This document shows, in pieces, positions 34,294-45,385 of a DNA stretch of 64,000 nucleotides. The stretch spans positions 27,050,533 through 27,114,532 of the forward strand of contig JAKZAP010000001.1 of NCBI GenBank assembly GCA_023053575.1, read 5' to 3'. This stretch comes from Branchinecta lynchi (Eukaryota > Arthropoda > Branchiopoda > Anostraca > Branchinectidae). The position numbers and the translations under genes are program-made. Every line of letters starts with the position of its first letter. The stretch's first letter is position 1. The notes beneath the pieces were generated by a model that did no database searches, was not told the DNA's origin, and worked only from the letters and a program-made list of their open reading frames with translations.

Positions 34294-35769
34294 CTTAAAA
34301 GAAACAAAAAGTAAACACAGTTGTTAGATTTAGGGCGAGTTTATCAGAACGATTACCAAGACTTTCCAGTAACAGGAAGACGAACGATTTGATTCACGAA
34401 ATATATTTACAGAGGACGACCGGCACGTGGACAGATTGACGTCACCTGAGCAAGCTGTCGAATAATACCTGCTAACACACTTACCGGAGAAGGAGCCTCT
34501 ATTGAATCGAACCCCGATTCCCCGTCGCAACCATGGTAGGCGCATAAGCTACCATTGACAGTTGATAACGCTGACATTTGAAAGATGCGTTACTGGTGCT
34601 AGACCATGCGATCGGCACAAAGTTATTCAAAGTCACCAAGCAACGGACCGAAGTCCAATTGGGCTTGATCTAATAAAAGCACCCTCAATTTTAACAAGAA
34701 CGGTCTGCACGGACATGACTTCAAGCTGACTGGCAGGCGATTTTCCAAAGACACTGGCAGAAGGTCTTTCACGAACATAGTGGTTGACTACTGACTATAT
34801 TTCGATTTCAGTAACCGATTCGCTAAAGTGGCTTGGCCTCAGTTTAAAAAAAAAAAACGCTTTCCAAACTTGTTCGGCTATTGTTCAGTATACCTCTAGT
34901 TTGATTCGTATTGCATATGGTCGTTTATGTCCAAATAAAGGTCGCTAGAACAGGAATGCACTTGGGCGAATTTATAGCGCTTTCTGCACTCCTTACGTCT
35001 TGTATTGTCCAGGTGTTTCTCACATTCTGCGAAAAAATGCATTAAAGCTTTGAAGACGTGTTATTATAATCATTGTAAATTCCTGGTGTAGCCTACCTTC
35101 ATCGTTCCTGTCACAACCAAAAATTAGTTCAGAAGTTCGGAATCCAAGATGTCATTCATTTACTAGAGAAGTCACTACTATATACATCTCGTCATCCTGG
35201 TCATCAAGTACATGATCCTTTTCATGAATTTCGAGGCCCAATTAGAAATTAAATGATGTCTAAATTTTGTGGGTTTATACTGATACTTATCTTGTGCTGT
35301 TTTTAGTTGTTCCCCTTGCTCGGCTATCACCTTGTATATTTGGCGGGTTAGAAATAAAAAAATATGTATACTGGAACGACTCTCTCTCGACGCCTAAAAT
35401 TCCCTGGACAACCTGAACGCTGAAAAAGTTTATGACGAAAAGTGCTCGTCCACTATAAGAGGCCAGTGGCCCATTTCTTGCATTATTTATTGTTACTAAT
35501 ATTGAAAACTAGACCAGTTACACCACGCTGTTATGGTTCCGGTAGATAAGGCAACAGTTTTAGTTGGAATGACTGCAACAAGGAAAAGAACTTGGAAAGT
35601 CAGATCTCGTCTCCAACTTCATTATATCACGTCCCACGAGAACATTGCGAACATAGACACCAACGCAATCTGGATTCTGCATCCAGAAACTGGGCGGCAC
35701 GTTAAGTAGGAGATTAAGCACGTAGTAGGGAAGTAAGTCCTAATTCATCAAGGCGGTTCCACCAAGAAC
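34294..35769. other. ACSL intron, no firm feature
   Basis: Sequence at 35517-35700 has a frame with VMVPVDKATVLVG that faintly recalls Penelope-type reverse transcriptase, but support is too weak. A tail-like GAAATAAAAAAATATG near 35351 may be a LINE end. Confidence 0.4.
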
Positions 35770-36010
35770 TTGCAGCCCTCCCCCCTCTCGAAATGCCCCA
35801 GGATGTTTCGAGTAAAAAGTGCATTACTCGTGTCCGGATGCATGCTACTCAGCTTTCCCTTTTCGATGTCAGCTAATTACATATCTATCTAATAGGCCTA
35901 CTGAGTGGCACGTACACATGAAGTACGAGATATAGCACATAGAAGGGAATTAATTCAAAGTCATCAAATCCTTCCCACCAAGAACTTGACCCCCCCCCCC
36001 CTCAGGACAG
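35770..36010. repeat. C-rich repeat, left part, split by a transposon nest
   Basis: TCTCGAAATGCCCCAGGATG with GTCCGGATGCATGCTACTCA matches TCTCGAAATGCCCCCTGATG with GTTAGGATGCAAGCTACTCA at 37888-37960. CCACCAAGAACTTG occurs at both 35760 and 35974, so the unit was a ~210-bp tandem before the insertion. Confidence 0.7.
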
Positions 36011-36528
36011 GGAGTGACCTAAGGCTAAAATATATATAGGATATAGGATTTTTCACATCAAAATATAGGACAATATAGGATAAAAAACAGCTTATTTGGA
36101 TGAAAAAATCTCACGACCCCATGTTCTTCAAAATAACAAAGGACGATTTCCCAATTGATTGTGTGAACCATGTGGAAAACAGCTGAGCTACAACAACAAT
36201 GAAAAATGGCTATAATCAGCAGAGAGAAAAAAAAACTGTGCCACTAGGTGCTAAGATGTAGGCTCTCCAGATTATATTTTAAGTTCTTGGTAGTATCAAT
36301 CGAGTTCAACAGGAGTATAATGAAGGTTTGAGAGATTTCCGAATTCAGACAAAATCACGAAATCAGACCTGTACTTTGGACTGAACATTCAACAAACAGC
36401 AGGCTATCAGCAACCAGGTCACTGTCATGCAGCCTCAATGAAAGGAAATATAGTGGTCAGAACTCAGAATCAAGGTAGCAACATAAACTAACTGACCATT
36501 AGGTATTTGCGAATCCGCAACGCCGACG

Positions 36529-37600
36529 CCAACCAGTGTTGCCAACGCTTCGAAAGAAAAGGTACCAGAAAACGCCAGAAAAATTTACCAATGACCAAAA
36601 AATTGTACCATGTTCCAAATTTGTGGGGGAGGAGGGGTTGGAATCTAAATGCACCCCAAATGACTTGATCGTATTTCTGCTTGCTCAGTCAGTCAATTTT
36701 CCCTGACATGTAGACACACGAATTTCATTGTACCATATTTTCAGTGCTTCCACTTGCTCATCTTCGAAAGTCCTGCCGCGAACCCCAAAAATCCTGAAAA
36801 ATCCTGCTCGGAAAGCCCCAAAACCTGCCGTAAAAAAAACAAAAAAAAATTCATTTGAAGGGATGGTCGTTTGTCTTCTCTATCGTTCGGAAGGGCAAGA
36901 CGTCACGACAAATATTGAGACTACCATTAAAGAGGGAGTCACTAGAATATACCGGCAAAAGGCACAGCGGCAACGATTGTACCAAGCACATATTATCGTA
37001 AGCGCCGCAGGCAAAAATTTTCTAAACACGCCTGTTTTCTGGCAAAATTTAACTTAAATTTTGGCTTTTTTAAGCCCCCCAAAATTCTAAGCCTTCGACG
37101 CCAACTAAATGACGTGCCCTTCTTCTAAATGTGGAATATATCCTACAAAATGCGCAGCAGGCGATATTTTGTGGAAACACTGATCATAAAAGTGTCGTTT
37201 TGCGATGTGAAATGAAGACATAATCAGAAGCATAGCTTTCAAATTACTATTAGATGGAAAAAGTTGGACAAAAGCGGAACGTCGAATGTAGTCGAATATA
37301 GGCTGTAGCTAAAATAGAGCTTCCGTTTTCCCTAAGATACCTAATTCTTATGATAAAAAATCACAAAATTCCTGGGAAATCCTGAAAAGTCCGGGAATCC
37401 TGCTAAGTCCTGGATTCTCAAAGATCCTGCCGGGTACTCAAAAATCCTGAATTTCAGGACAGATCCTCGAAATTGGAAACACTGCATATTTAACCAACTT
37501 TGGAAAATGTACCAAAAAAAGTGTGATTGTGCCACACTGTACACGCAGAGTCGAAATATGTCAATATGGTACAATTGTACCACTGCTGTCAACACTGACG
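36529..37600. mobile_element. Middle element Y of the nest (CAGTGTTGCCAAC ends)
   Basis: The left end CCAGTGTTGCCAACGC and right end CTGTCAACACTGACG are inverted. GGTACCAG/ATTGTACCA motifs flank the inside on both sides. Confidence 0.6.
36743..37487. mobile_element. Inner element Z of the nest (CAGTGTTTCCA ends)
   Basis: CAGTGCTTCCACTTG on the left and AATTGGAAACACTG on the right are inverted. Both arms have AATCCTGAAAA and TCCTGC motifs. A 109-codon frame (36728-37057) inside is not recognised. Confidence 0.65.
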
Positions 37601-37861
37601 CCAACTTTTAAATTTCTTGCCACGCAGCGTTGCCATGATGGAAACAAAAATTTCACAAGGGAAATATACAGACGAAATAGAAAACATTTTTGCAGAAATA
37701 TAAACTACTTCGACCTTTGCCCAGTTTTGGCAGAATTAGCTTCAAAATTTACGACAAAACCAGTAAAAGCTGAAATATAGGAGAATATACGGTTTTTGAC
37801 TCAATATAGTATATTATAGGACAAGTTTTAAAATACAGAATATATAGGTCTCACTACCACC

Positions 37862-38010
37862 CCTGCCCCCCCCCCCCTCCCACCCTCTCGAAATGCCCCC
37901 TGATGGTTCGAAAAGAAGATGTTTTGCTTGTGTTAGGATGCAAGCTACTCAGCTCTCCCTTCTAAATGTCTGATGGTGTATATGTGAGCAGAAAGCTAAC
38001 ATGCGTGTAT
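37862..38010. repeat. C-rich repeat, right part, after the nest
   Basis: It continues the 35770-36010 repeat: CCCTCTCGAAATGCCCC, ATGCAAGCTACTCAGCT and CCCTTCTAAATGTC. Confidence 0.65.
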
Positions 38011-38234
38011 AGTATAATTTTCCGTCTAGTTCCTAAACTAGGACATTTTGATGCCTTTTTTTGTAATTTCCATCGGGGACGAAGATACTTTCATCGAAGA
38101 TACATTATCGTGTGCATTTTTTTCTTTCTTTTTGGTACTGCGCTATTTCCCTTTTCTCATCGTCACCATCAGAGACTACGGTTTCCGCTGTCTTTTGACA
38201 GGACGAACGGATCTTGAACTTAGATGATCTTATA

Positions 38235-38475
38235 TTGCATACTACACAACGGATACGTCAGTTAAACGGATACCAAAACGGGTACGAAGGGATCACCGTT
38301 TGAATACTTTGTGTTTTTACGACTCCGGCGATCCTTCGAACATGCTAGCTCACGAATTTCGACGGTCAAACTGTGACCGGCGACCAAAACGGTATTAAGT
38401 TTGAAGTTTCCAGTTGACCAAAAACTAGTGTCAAATATGATACGCAGTCAGCTTGGCCAGAAGGGATATTTATTT
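38235..38475. mobile_element. Ribozyme-like repeat, ends only
   Basis: ACAACGGATACGTCAGTTAA on the left and GTCAAATATGATACGCAGTC with AGCTTGG on the right match the family ends. The core is replaced by other sequence containing GTGACCGGCGACCAAAACGG. Confidence 0.5.
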
Positions 38476-38725
38476 TTGAATCCTCTTGCTCTTCTGTTGG
38501 GATACCCCGGACGGCCACGAAAGTAATGCAAACCTGTTGAAACTCATAGGAGGCCGTAATCTAATCCTAAGATGGTCCAGCACAAACAAAGCAGCAAGGA
38601 AGAAAGGACAATGCTTTATTTTACCTAAATCGGTATTTACTCTCATTCTGTTGCATTGCTTTATTGGCCGCACTTTTCGGCACCGAGTAAGTTCAGTCGA
38701 CGACTAAAGTAACGCATGTGCCCGT

Positions 38726-40371
38726 AAGGCCCATTCACAACGGGCTTTAGCCAATACTCGGCAACAGCTGGCTCTGAAAATCGCTCCTAGACCGACGCTT
38801 TACCCGGTTTTTCCAATACCAAGTAGTTCTGAAAATCGTTCCAAGATCCGAGGGGCTAACCACTCTCAAAATCGGTGTACACCGGGTGGTGCGCGTGGTG
38901 GAAAATAGCTATTTTTAAGCAAGAGGCGGGTGGGTGGCGCGCGTGCCAGCATCGAGTCCAAAGCAGCAGGTTTACTCAAGTCATTTTCGTACCTGAGAAG
39001 GTTTGGCCTCAAGAGAAACACACTACTAACATGCTTTAAAACATATGTGAGACCAAGTGTCGAATGCGCTTGTCCTGTTTGGCATAGTGCCCTTACTGTC
39101 GATCAGAGTGACCGAATCGAAAATATACAGAAACGTACCTGCAAAATTATCATGGGAAACGAGTACGTCGAGTACCAGGCAAGCCTCGAAGTCCTAAAAC
39201 TACAAACGTTAAAGGAAAAACGTCACGAACTAGTCATGAATTTCGGGAAAAAAATACTAAACTCCGATGATCACAGGGACATACTACCGGATTTCATAGA
39301 GTGGGAAGACGTAAGGGCCACAAGAAGAGCGGCTAGACTTGCTAGTAAACCCCAGCTGAAGCTCCCTCCATCTCAATCATCTGAGCGATATCTGAAATCT
39401 TTTGCGCCATATTTTATTCGCCATCTAACTCTGTTTGATTATATTGTTGTTATTTTTATCAGTTGTGACCAGGTTATATTTGTTTTATTAATAGTGATTT
39501 CAGTGTCTTGTTTCTACACGTAGTCATAAGTATTTGACCCGATGATTGAATATTATTGTAACAGAAACAAATTGTATATTATATTAGCCAAAATTGTACC
39601 AAAATTGTATATTGCACGAAGTTTTTAGTATATTATGTACTTGTACGTTAGTGAAATTTTGTTGACGTTTTCCTATGCTATTTTTCGCAATGAAGAATTT
39701 TTGGATAAATAAAGTGAATTTGAATTTGAAAAGAGTGGCGCGCCAGTGGGCAGACCCTCGCCAAGATCGAGGCTTAGCCGGGTTTCTGCCGTTCGCATTG
39801 GATACTGGCGCAAGTTAGCTATTCTCTGACCCAACTTGAAATCACTTCAACTTTTGAGGGCACTACTCAGTCAGATTATTTTGGAGAGTATTCTGATTGA
39901 CTAGTTTCGAATCAAACCTATTAGATAAATCCCATCCACACCTTTCTGTCTCGAAAATCGAAAGGAATTAGGTCATTCATATTCGGTCTGACGTGGTTCA
40001 GCACTAGCCAATCAGAATATTCCTCAGTATTGCCCAAAGTAATCTGATTGGTTAGTACCATCAAAATTTGAACTGATTTCAACTTGGGTCCGAGATTAGC
40101 TAACTTGCGCCAGTATCCAATGCGAACGGCAGAAACCCGGCTAAGCCTCAATCTTTGCGAGGGTCTGCCCAATGGCGCGCCACTCATCCGCCACGCGCGC
40201 CACCCACCCGCCTCTTGCTTAAAAATAGCTATTTTCCACCACGCGCACCACCCGGTGTACACCGATTTTGAGAGTGGGTAGCCCCTCGGATCTTGGAGCG
40301 ATTTTCAGAACTACCTGGTATTGAGTATTAGCTAAAACTCGTTCTGAATGGGCCCTTACTATATTCAGTTT
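38726..40371. mobile_element. Long-inverted-repeat (foldback) DNA element carrying a nested LINE
   Basis: The left end (GTAAGGCCCATTC near 38726) and the right end (GAATGGGCCCTTAC near 40371) are inverted copies. Inversion extends through GGTGTACACCGGGTGGTGCG and AATAGCTATTTTTAAGC on both arms. It resumes after the nested LINE with GGCAGACCCTCGC and GGGTTTCTGCCGTTCGCATT. Each arm is about 400 bp once the LINE is removed. No transposase is visible, so it is non-autonomous. The LINE split the left arm. Confidence 0.85.
38946..39735 (+). pseudogene. 5'-truncated CR1/L2-like LINE inserted in a foldback element
   Basis: An ORF from 38930 to 39523 reads LLKSFSYLRRFGLKRNTLL and YVRPSVECACPVWHSALT, then RIENIQKRTCKIIMGNEY. 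This is the end of the reverse transcriptase and the C-terminal segment of a CR1/L2-like LINE. The first codons belong to the host repeat, not the LINE. The 3' UTR runs to about 39735 and ends AATAAAGTGAATTTGAATTT, a short tandem tail. Identity to the family looks good, so the insertion may be fairly recent. The catalytic reverse transcriptase motifs are absent. Confidence 0.85.
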
Positions 40372-40436
40372 GGGAGGCAGTCTCCAGAGCGTCTGAGGAG
40401 AGGGCTGAGGACTTACTCAAGCGTAAGTTCAAAGTG

Positions 40437-40550
40437 CTCATTCAGGGAAAGCTGACTGCGAATCATGTTTGATGACGCATAATAGACAAGTTAGCTGAGA
40501 TTTATTCCACCGATATGTCGTCCCTTCTTGGCAAGGACCGCTGGAATAAA
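40437..40550. mobile_element. Ribozyme-like repeat, truncated
   Basis: AAGCTGACTGCGAATCATG, AAGTTAGCTGAGATTTATT and CCCTTCTTGGCAAGG occur in family order, ending before the second arm. Confidence 0.6.
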
Positions 40551-40708
40551 TATCAGCTGCCTAATTCTATAAGTGCCATCAGCCACAGAGTAGACAAAAA
40601 AGTTACACACGAAAGTTGTAGGCAAATGAGAAAGCTCACTCTGAAAGCACACCGCGCACCTCGCACTATTTACACTTTATGTTCCAGTATTCAAAGCTAC
40701 CAGAATAC

Positions 40709-41109
40709 TATTTGCGTTTTCGCAGATACCATGGTATCTGATACCACGGTCTAAAGTCGTGGTTGCAGTTATTGTGGTATGTGATACCACCGTCAAAAGG
40801 CGTTTTTGCAGTTATCGTGGTATCTGGCCAGTTATTGTATCAGATGTTCGGATACTACGGTCCGACCGTGGTAACTGGTCGTGGTATCTGAAAAGTAATC
40901 TCACTTCCATCAAATTTTGTCAGATTGGTGAGAAAGAAGCTTAGCACATGTAGCTGGATACCTGATTTTCTTTTGGGATAACTTCGAAAAGTGCAATAGT
41001 GGTTTTTGCAGAGCACCGTGTATCAGATACCATGATAACTGCAAAAACGACTAATTGCAGATCTAGTTACCGTGCTAATAGCTACCATGGTATCAGCGAA
41101 AACGCAACT
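40709..41109. mobile_element. MITE family D (palindromic GATACCACGG modules), copy 1
   Basis: The ends are GCGTTTTCGCAGATACCATG and GGTATCAGCGAAAACGC, inverted. The interior repeats the palindromic units GATACCACGG and CCGTGGTATC many times. No coding. Confidence 0.85.
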
Positions 41110-41524
41110 ACTTTAAAGCTAGGCTCTGCTTTCAAAAACTATCCAAGGCCTATCCTGTTTTAAACCTTTTCCGAGCCCCTTCGACTTGTAGCAAGATCTC
41201 GGCAAAATTCGGGATACTGGATTAACGCGTCAATAACATGATGCACGGACATTCGTCCGGAGCATAATGCGCATGGAAACTAGTGAATCCATATTTGACG
41301 AAAATAAACTGAAGTTTATTTTGCAGCTTGAGCCGGCTCAAATATGATTCGCAGTCAGCTTGGGCCGAAGGAATATCTATCGAATCGAGGCAAGTGCAAA
41401 GATTAGTGGGGTGCCGTTAGCTTCAAAATGTAACTTGAAATTTGGATCTCCGGGTTCAAGTACTAATGAATAATGTTACTGAAGTAGGTTGCATTTGGAC
41501 TATTCGTACGACAGGTCCGGAATA
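41094..41524 (+). mobile_element. Family F, copy 3, with inserted ribozyme-type terminus
   Basis: It shares AAAGCTAGGCTCTGCTTTCA and GAAGTAGGTTGCATTTGGAC with copy 1. A ribozyme-family terminal piece (CAAATATGATTCGCAGTCAG at about 41339) is embedded in it. Confidence 0.6.
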
Positions 41525-41996
41525 AAATTGTGGCACAGTAGAAATGTGCTGATCTTTCACCACCTTGCACTTTAACTTATGCTTAAAGCCGCGTTCCTAA
41601 GTATCTCAGCTGAATTTTTACAGTCATATTACTGATCTTGTCTAAAGACCCCAGAGTGAGCAGGCTTGTAGGGCTTGGTGTATCATGGGAGTTTGAATTG
41701 GTCTGCACACCACAGTGAAAACTGACCACCGTTTTCAACACTGAACCCAGGAAGCTAAAGATGGGTAGCAGGCCATCATAAATGCCCACGCCGTCTTGAC
41801 AACGATGAGCGTATAGTGCCTTGGACATTCACTATGAGCGTGTTGCACCCTACTTATCGTTGGTACTCCGCATGATGTCACGATTTTTGGCTTCTTAGCG
41901 TCAAGGCTGGAACCCCTCTTTCTTTTTTCGGTCAAATATCATGCCACGGGCTAATCGGACTAATGACGTTACATATATTCTTACGCACCCGAACAT

Positions 41997-42113
41997 GATA
42001 AGCAAATAGTTACTATTTCGAGAAGATTGGAACGGTCAGCGTAGTAACTTTTGACGAGGTTGGAACGAGAATAGTAACTAGTAGTTACTATCGTTAGAAG
42101 GGTGGAACACGCT
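41997..42113. mobile_element. MITE family E, copy 3, truncated
   Basis: It matches copy 2 from AGTTACTATTTCGAGAAG to AGGGTGGAACACGCT. The first third is missing. Confidence 0.8.
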
Positions 42114-42477
42114 CTATATACTGTCCGGCTTTGGACACCGTCCCGTCACCATAACATCCGGTTGAAAATGTATTTCTCACCATCCACAATACTGTCGTCG
42201 TAACAATCCCTATTCATTCAAGATCGAGCTTAGCCAGGGATCCAAGAGAGAAATGAAACCGGAAAACCCCCGGGACATTTGTTCCCAAAAGGAACTATTT
42301 CCCATGAAGCCGCAACACTATGACTATCATTTCCTTCGATCCCGATATCTCGGATGTGGCTCAGAGACACGTCCTTCTCAACACGTTATCCGGATGATTA
42401 GGGATTAAAAGGTCTGGTGTCAGATCAACGTGCAGGAAGAACAGGTGATTAGAATGGCAGCTATAGAAAAATCTTTA

Positions 42478-42502
42478 GTTGCGTTTTTGCAGATACCACG
42501 GC
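42478..42502 (+). repeat. MITE family D, end fragment
   Basis: AGTTGCGTTTTTGCAGATAC matches the family D end, then the sequence joins a family H fragment. Confidence 0.6.
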
Positions 42503-42541
42503 AAGGCCGTATCCAAGGGGGGGGGGGAGGGGGTTGAAAGT
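42503..42541 (+). repeat. MITE family H, end fragment
   Basis: GGCCGTATCCAAGG followed by a G-run is the family end, adjoining the family D fragment. Confidence 0.55.
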
Positions 42542-43344
42542 TTTGTAGTTCCCCTGTCGTCCCGCGGCTTCTATGTTGCTGACGAGCGGTAATAAATCAC
42601 ACAATTCCTCATTCATAAGAGGATATAAAAAATATTTTCTCCTTCTTTCTGACCCCTACCCAGTACCCTATAGTGTGGCGAGGTCACATGTAAGTCTCCA
42701 CTCTCTATTTTGGGACAGAAGTCACTCTTCAAATGTGTTGATGGGGCAACCATAAATAGTTATCCTGCTCAAGGCATATTTTTCTAAAGAGTTCACACCC
42801 CCGGTCACGGGATAGGGAAATATTTATTCACAAATACGAGTCTTTTTACACTGACGTTAGATGCGGGAACCTGCCACCGTTCCGTTCCTAGCTTGGACAA
42901 AGATAACAGTGATGTTTCTTATAACACTTAGCAGATCTTTATTTTATGCATAAATCAGCTTGTATAATTCAGATTTGAATAGGCTATTTGTTTTTTAATG
43001 ATTTTTGTAGCTATATTATTTTTTTATAAACTTATTGCATATTCTGGTACATTTTATAAAACAAGTTAATCAAGCTCCGCAACACTATTCCACAAAGAAC
43101 AAGACCAAAGGTTTCGATGGGATCCCAAAAATTCAATATCTGATCCAGACAACTGGGTCTTGTCTTAGCCGGATCCAGTCTTCGCCAGACTCCTTGAACA
43201 TTTTTACAATTAAAATTCAGAAACAGATTAAGGCCAAATAGCTAATCACCTGAGAAAACCAAGTTCAGATTTGGATTCAGCATGTGTGTTTACCGCTATA
43301 AGTCATATCTGTTTTGACGAAAACTTCCTGCCACTTCTGCCAAT

Positions 43345-44270
43345 TTCCCGGTTCCGGCCGAACTCCAGAACTACTTGTCCGGCGAAAAAAGAAAGCTCAA
43401 AGACGAAATCAGGGTATCTTCTTTCCCCAGTAATGAACATCTAATCAACTTCAAATAGAAATTTAGCTTATAACAAATTTTCCGATTCCAGCCGGATTCC
43501 GGTCGAACTATATGTCCGGGTAAAATACGATTGTCACACAGGGACTCAGCATCTCTTCTTACCCCTAAATCGCTTATCTAATCAACTAGAAATAAAACTT
43601 TGACTTCCAACAGTTTTCCGGTTTTGGCCGGATTCCGGACGAACTATATGTCCGGGTAAAAACTTGTTTTCACATAAGTGTTCAGCATGTCTTCTTGCCC
43701 TAAATCCAACATCCAATCAACTCCAAATTAAACTTTTAATTTTGACAACTTTCCGGTTTGGGCCGGATTCCGGTCGAAATACTTGTCCGTCGAGAAAATA
43801 GTTTTCACCATCGTCTTCAGCATGTCTCCCTACCTCTAAATCGAACATTTAATCTACTTAAAATAAAACTTTTACTTTCAACAAACTTTCCGGTTTGGGC
43901 CGGATTCCGGGCGAAATACTTGTCCATCGAGAAAATAGTTTTCACCATCGTCTTCAGCATGTCTTCCTACCCCTAAATCGAACATCTAATCAATTTCAAA
44001 TAAAACTTTTACTTTCAACAAACTTTCCGGTTTGGGCCGGATTCCGGACGAAATACTTGTCCGTCGAGAAAATAATTTTCACCATCGTCTTCAGCATGTC
44101 TTCCTACCCCTAAATCGAACATCTAATCAACTTCAAACAAAACTTTTACTTTCAAAAAACTTTCCGGTTTTGGCCGGATTCCGGGCGAACCACTTGTCCG
44201 ATGACAAAATGGTTTTCACCATCGTGTTCAGCATGTCTTCTTACCCCATAATCGACTATCACATTAGCTG
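43345..44270 (+). repeat. Tandem repeat array, seven units of about 137 bp
   Basis: Units start near 43345, 43478, 43613, 43749, 43886, 44023 and 44160. The last four are exactly 137 bp apart. Each has TTTCCGGTTTGGGCCGGATT, CTTGTCCGTCGAGAAAAT, TTCAGCATGTCTTC and TAAATCGAACATCTAATC. The leftmost units are more diverged. Overlapping short ORFs here are products of the repeat. Confidence 0.92.
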
Positions 44271-44429
44271 TTTCAAAATATTTTGTTTGTCCCTTAATTT
44301 CAATCCCCTCCCCCACCCCTAAATGTAGAGCTACAAAACCCATCAACGAACTTGACTGGTCCGACGACCCAACGAACCTTCTCACCAAGTTTCATCAAAA
44401 TATCTCATTCCCTTCGAGAGTTATCGTGC

Positions 44430-44466
44430 TTACAGACGGACGGACGGACGGACGGACAGACGGACA
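44430..44466 (+). repeat. (GACG)n microsatellite
   Basis: A run of GACG units interrupted by GACA near the end of element N. Confidence 0.9.
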
Positions 44467-45149
44467 ACTTTTGCAATGTCATAGGTATCCCTCCACTTAC
44501 GTTTTGGGATCCCAAAAACTTTTAATAGGCACTTTAAAACATGGAACTTCTGATGAAACACTAGAACAATCAGGTAAACTGCATCTGTGTCTTGACTTTG
44601 GAGATATCTCAAATATATCCTTTTCTATCAAGCATTGCTAGGAGTTTTTGAATTTTCTGCCACGATATCCCAGCTCCTAAAATTTGGATCGACGAAATGC
44701 CAGAGAGGTAAAGACAAGGGATAACAAGAAAACGGCCGATTTTCGTAGCACCTTCTAAAGCAAGTCGAAAATGTTTATTTATGAAGCATTTAATACAAAT
44801 GAATGCATTGTTCCTAGGTTGTTACAGAGTGGGATTGCGGCAGTTTGATGTGCCCATTGAACTTTAGCGTCGGATACGAATCCTCAGCACGAAACGGTGG
44901 ATTTGGATTCGGATTCTTACCTAGCTCTGGATTCGACTACGTAACGCTTCCGAGGAGCTGACTGGTCATTCATACCGGTTTGCAAGTTTCTGCGTGTTTC
45001 CCCGTCAAAAATCAAGTAAACAATTTATTTCTGACCCGCCATTTGAAAAGCGGAGTAATGATAGCTACAACAGGGTGAAAACAGCCGAGCAGTCGCGTGC
45101 GTTCAAGTACTGGAATTGAAAATAGCTGCGTTCTTTGTCGCGCGAGTTC

Positions 45150-45385
45150 TCACCGGTGGTCTCCGGTTTTTCTTATAAGCCGTTTTTGCATCCACTGGTG
45201 AGCACTCACCAGTCTTATGACCCGCTTTTGAACTAACCGGTGTCCGGTTTTACCCCAGCGGTGCGGACTAACCAGAACCTGATCGGGGAGCCCGGCTTCA
45301 GCGAAGAGTTAGCAAGTTTTCATCAACTCACAGGTGAACCAAAACACGCGTTATAAGAGAAGAACCAGACACTGATGAGAAAACA
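45150..45385. mobile_element. MITE with GTCTCCGGTTTTTCTTATAA ends
   Basis: GTCTCCGGTTTTTCTTATAA is inverted against TTATAAGAGAAGAACCAGAC. A diverged relative with CACCGGTGCAGACTAGCCAG, ACCAGACACTAGTGAG lies at about 33560-33715. Confidence 0.6.

Larger units (their letters stand above)
36011..37858. mobile_element. Outer element X of a transposon nest (ATATAGG-rich ends)
   Basis: The ends GGGAGTGACCTA and AGGTCTCACTACC are inverted. Both sub-terminal regions are full of ATATAGGA or ATATAGGAGA. It contains the elements at 36529-37600 and 36743-37487. No transposase recognised. Confidence 0.55.
43099..44514 (+). mobile_element. Nested element N with GGGATCCC ends and a 137-bp satellite
   Basis: Comparison with the uninterrupted copy at 22.9 kb defines the insertion. 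It starts AACAAGACCAAAGG and has GGGATCCCAAAA near both ends. The body is a tandem array, then CCAAGTTTCATCAAAATATC and a GACG-repeat tract. Its head and tail style resembles family A. No coding capacity is recognised. Confidence 0.7.
42890..44868. mobile_element. Second, inverted copy of the TTAA-type element, host of a nested element
   Basis: 42890-43098 is the reverse complement of about 22925-23140, and 44515-44868 matches 22620-22925 in reverse. The right end shares TTGTTACAGAGTGGGATTG and GTGCCCATTGAACT with the 22603 element. The interior is split by a nested element at 43099-44514. Confidence 0.75.

Noticed and set aside
35517..35700. Penelope-type reverse transcriptase fragment
   Set aside because: Only a short VPVDKATVLV-like string resembles the family; no catalytic motif is seen.
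43345..44270. CRISPR-like array
   Set aside because: Units are contiguous 137-bp tandem repeats with no unique spacers, in a eukaryotic genome.
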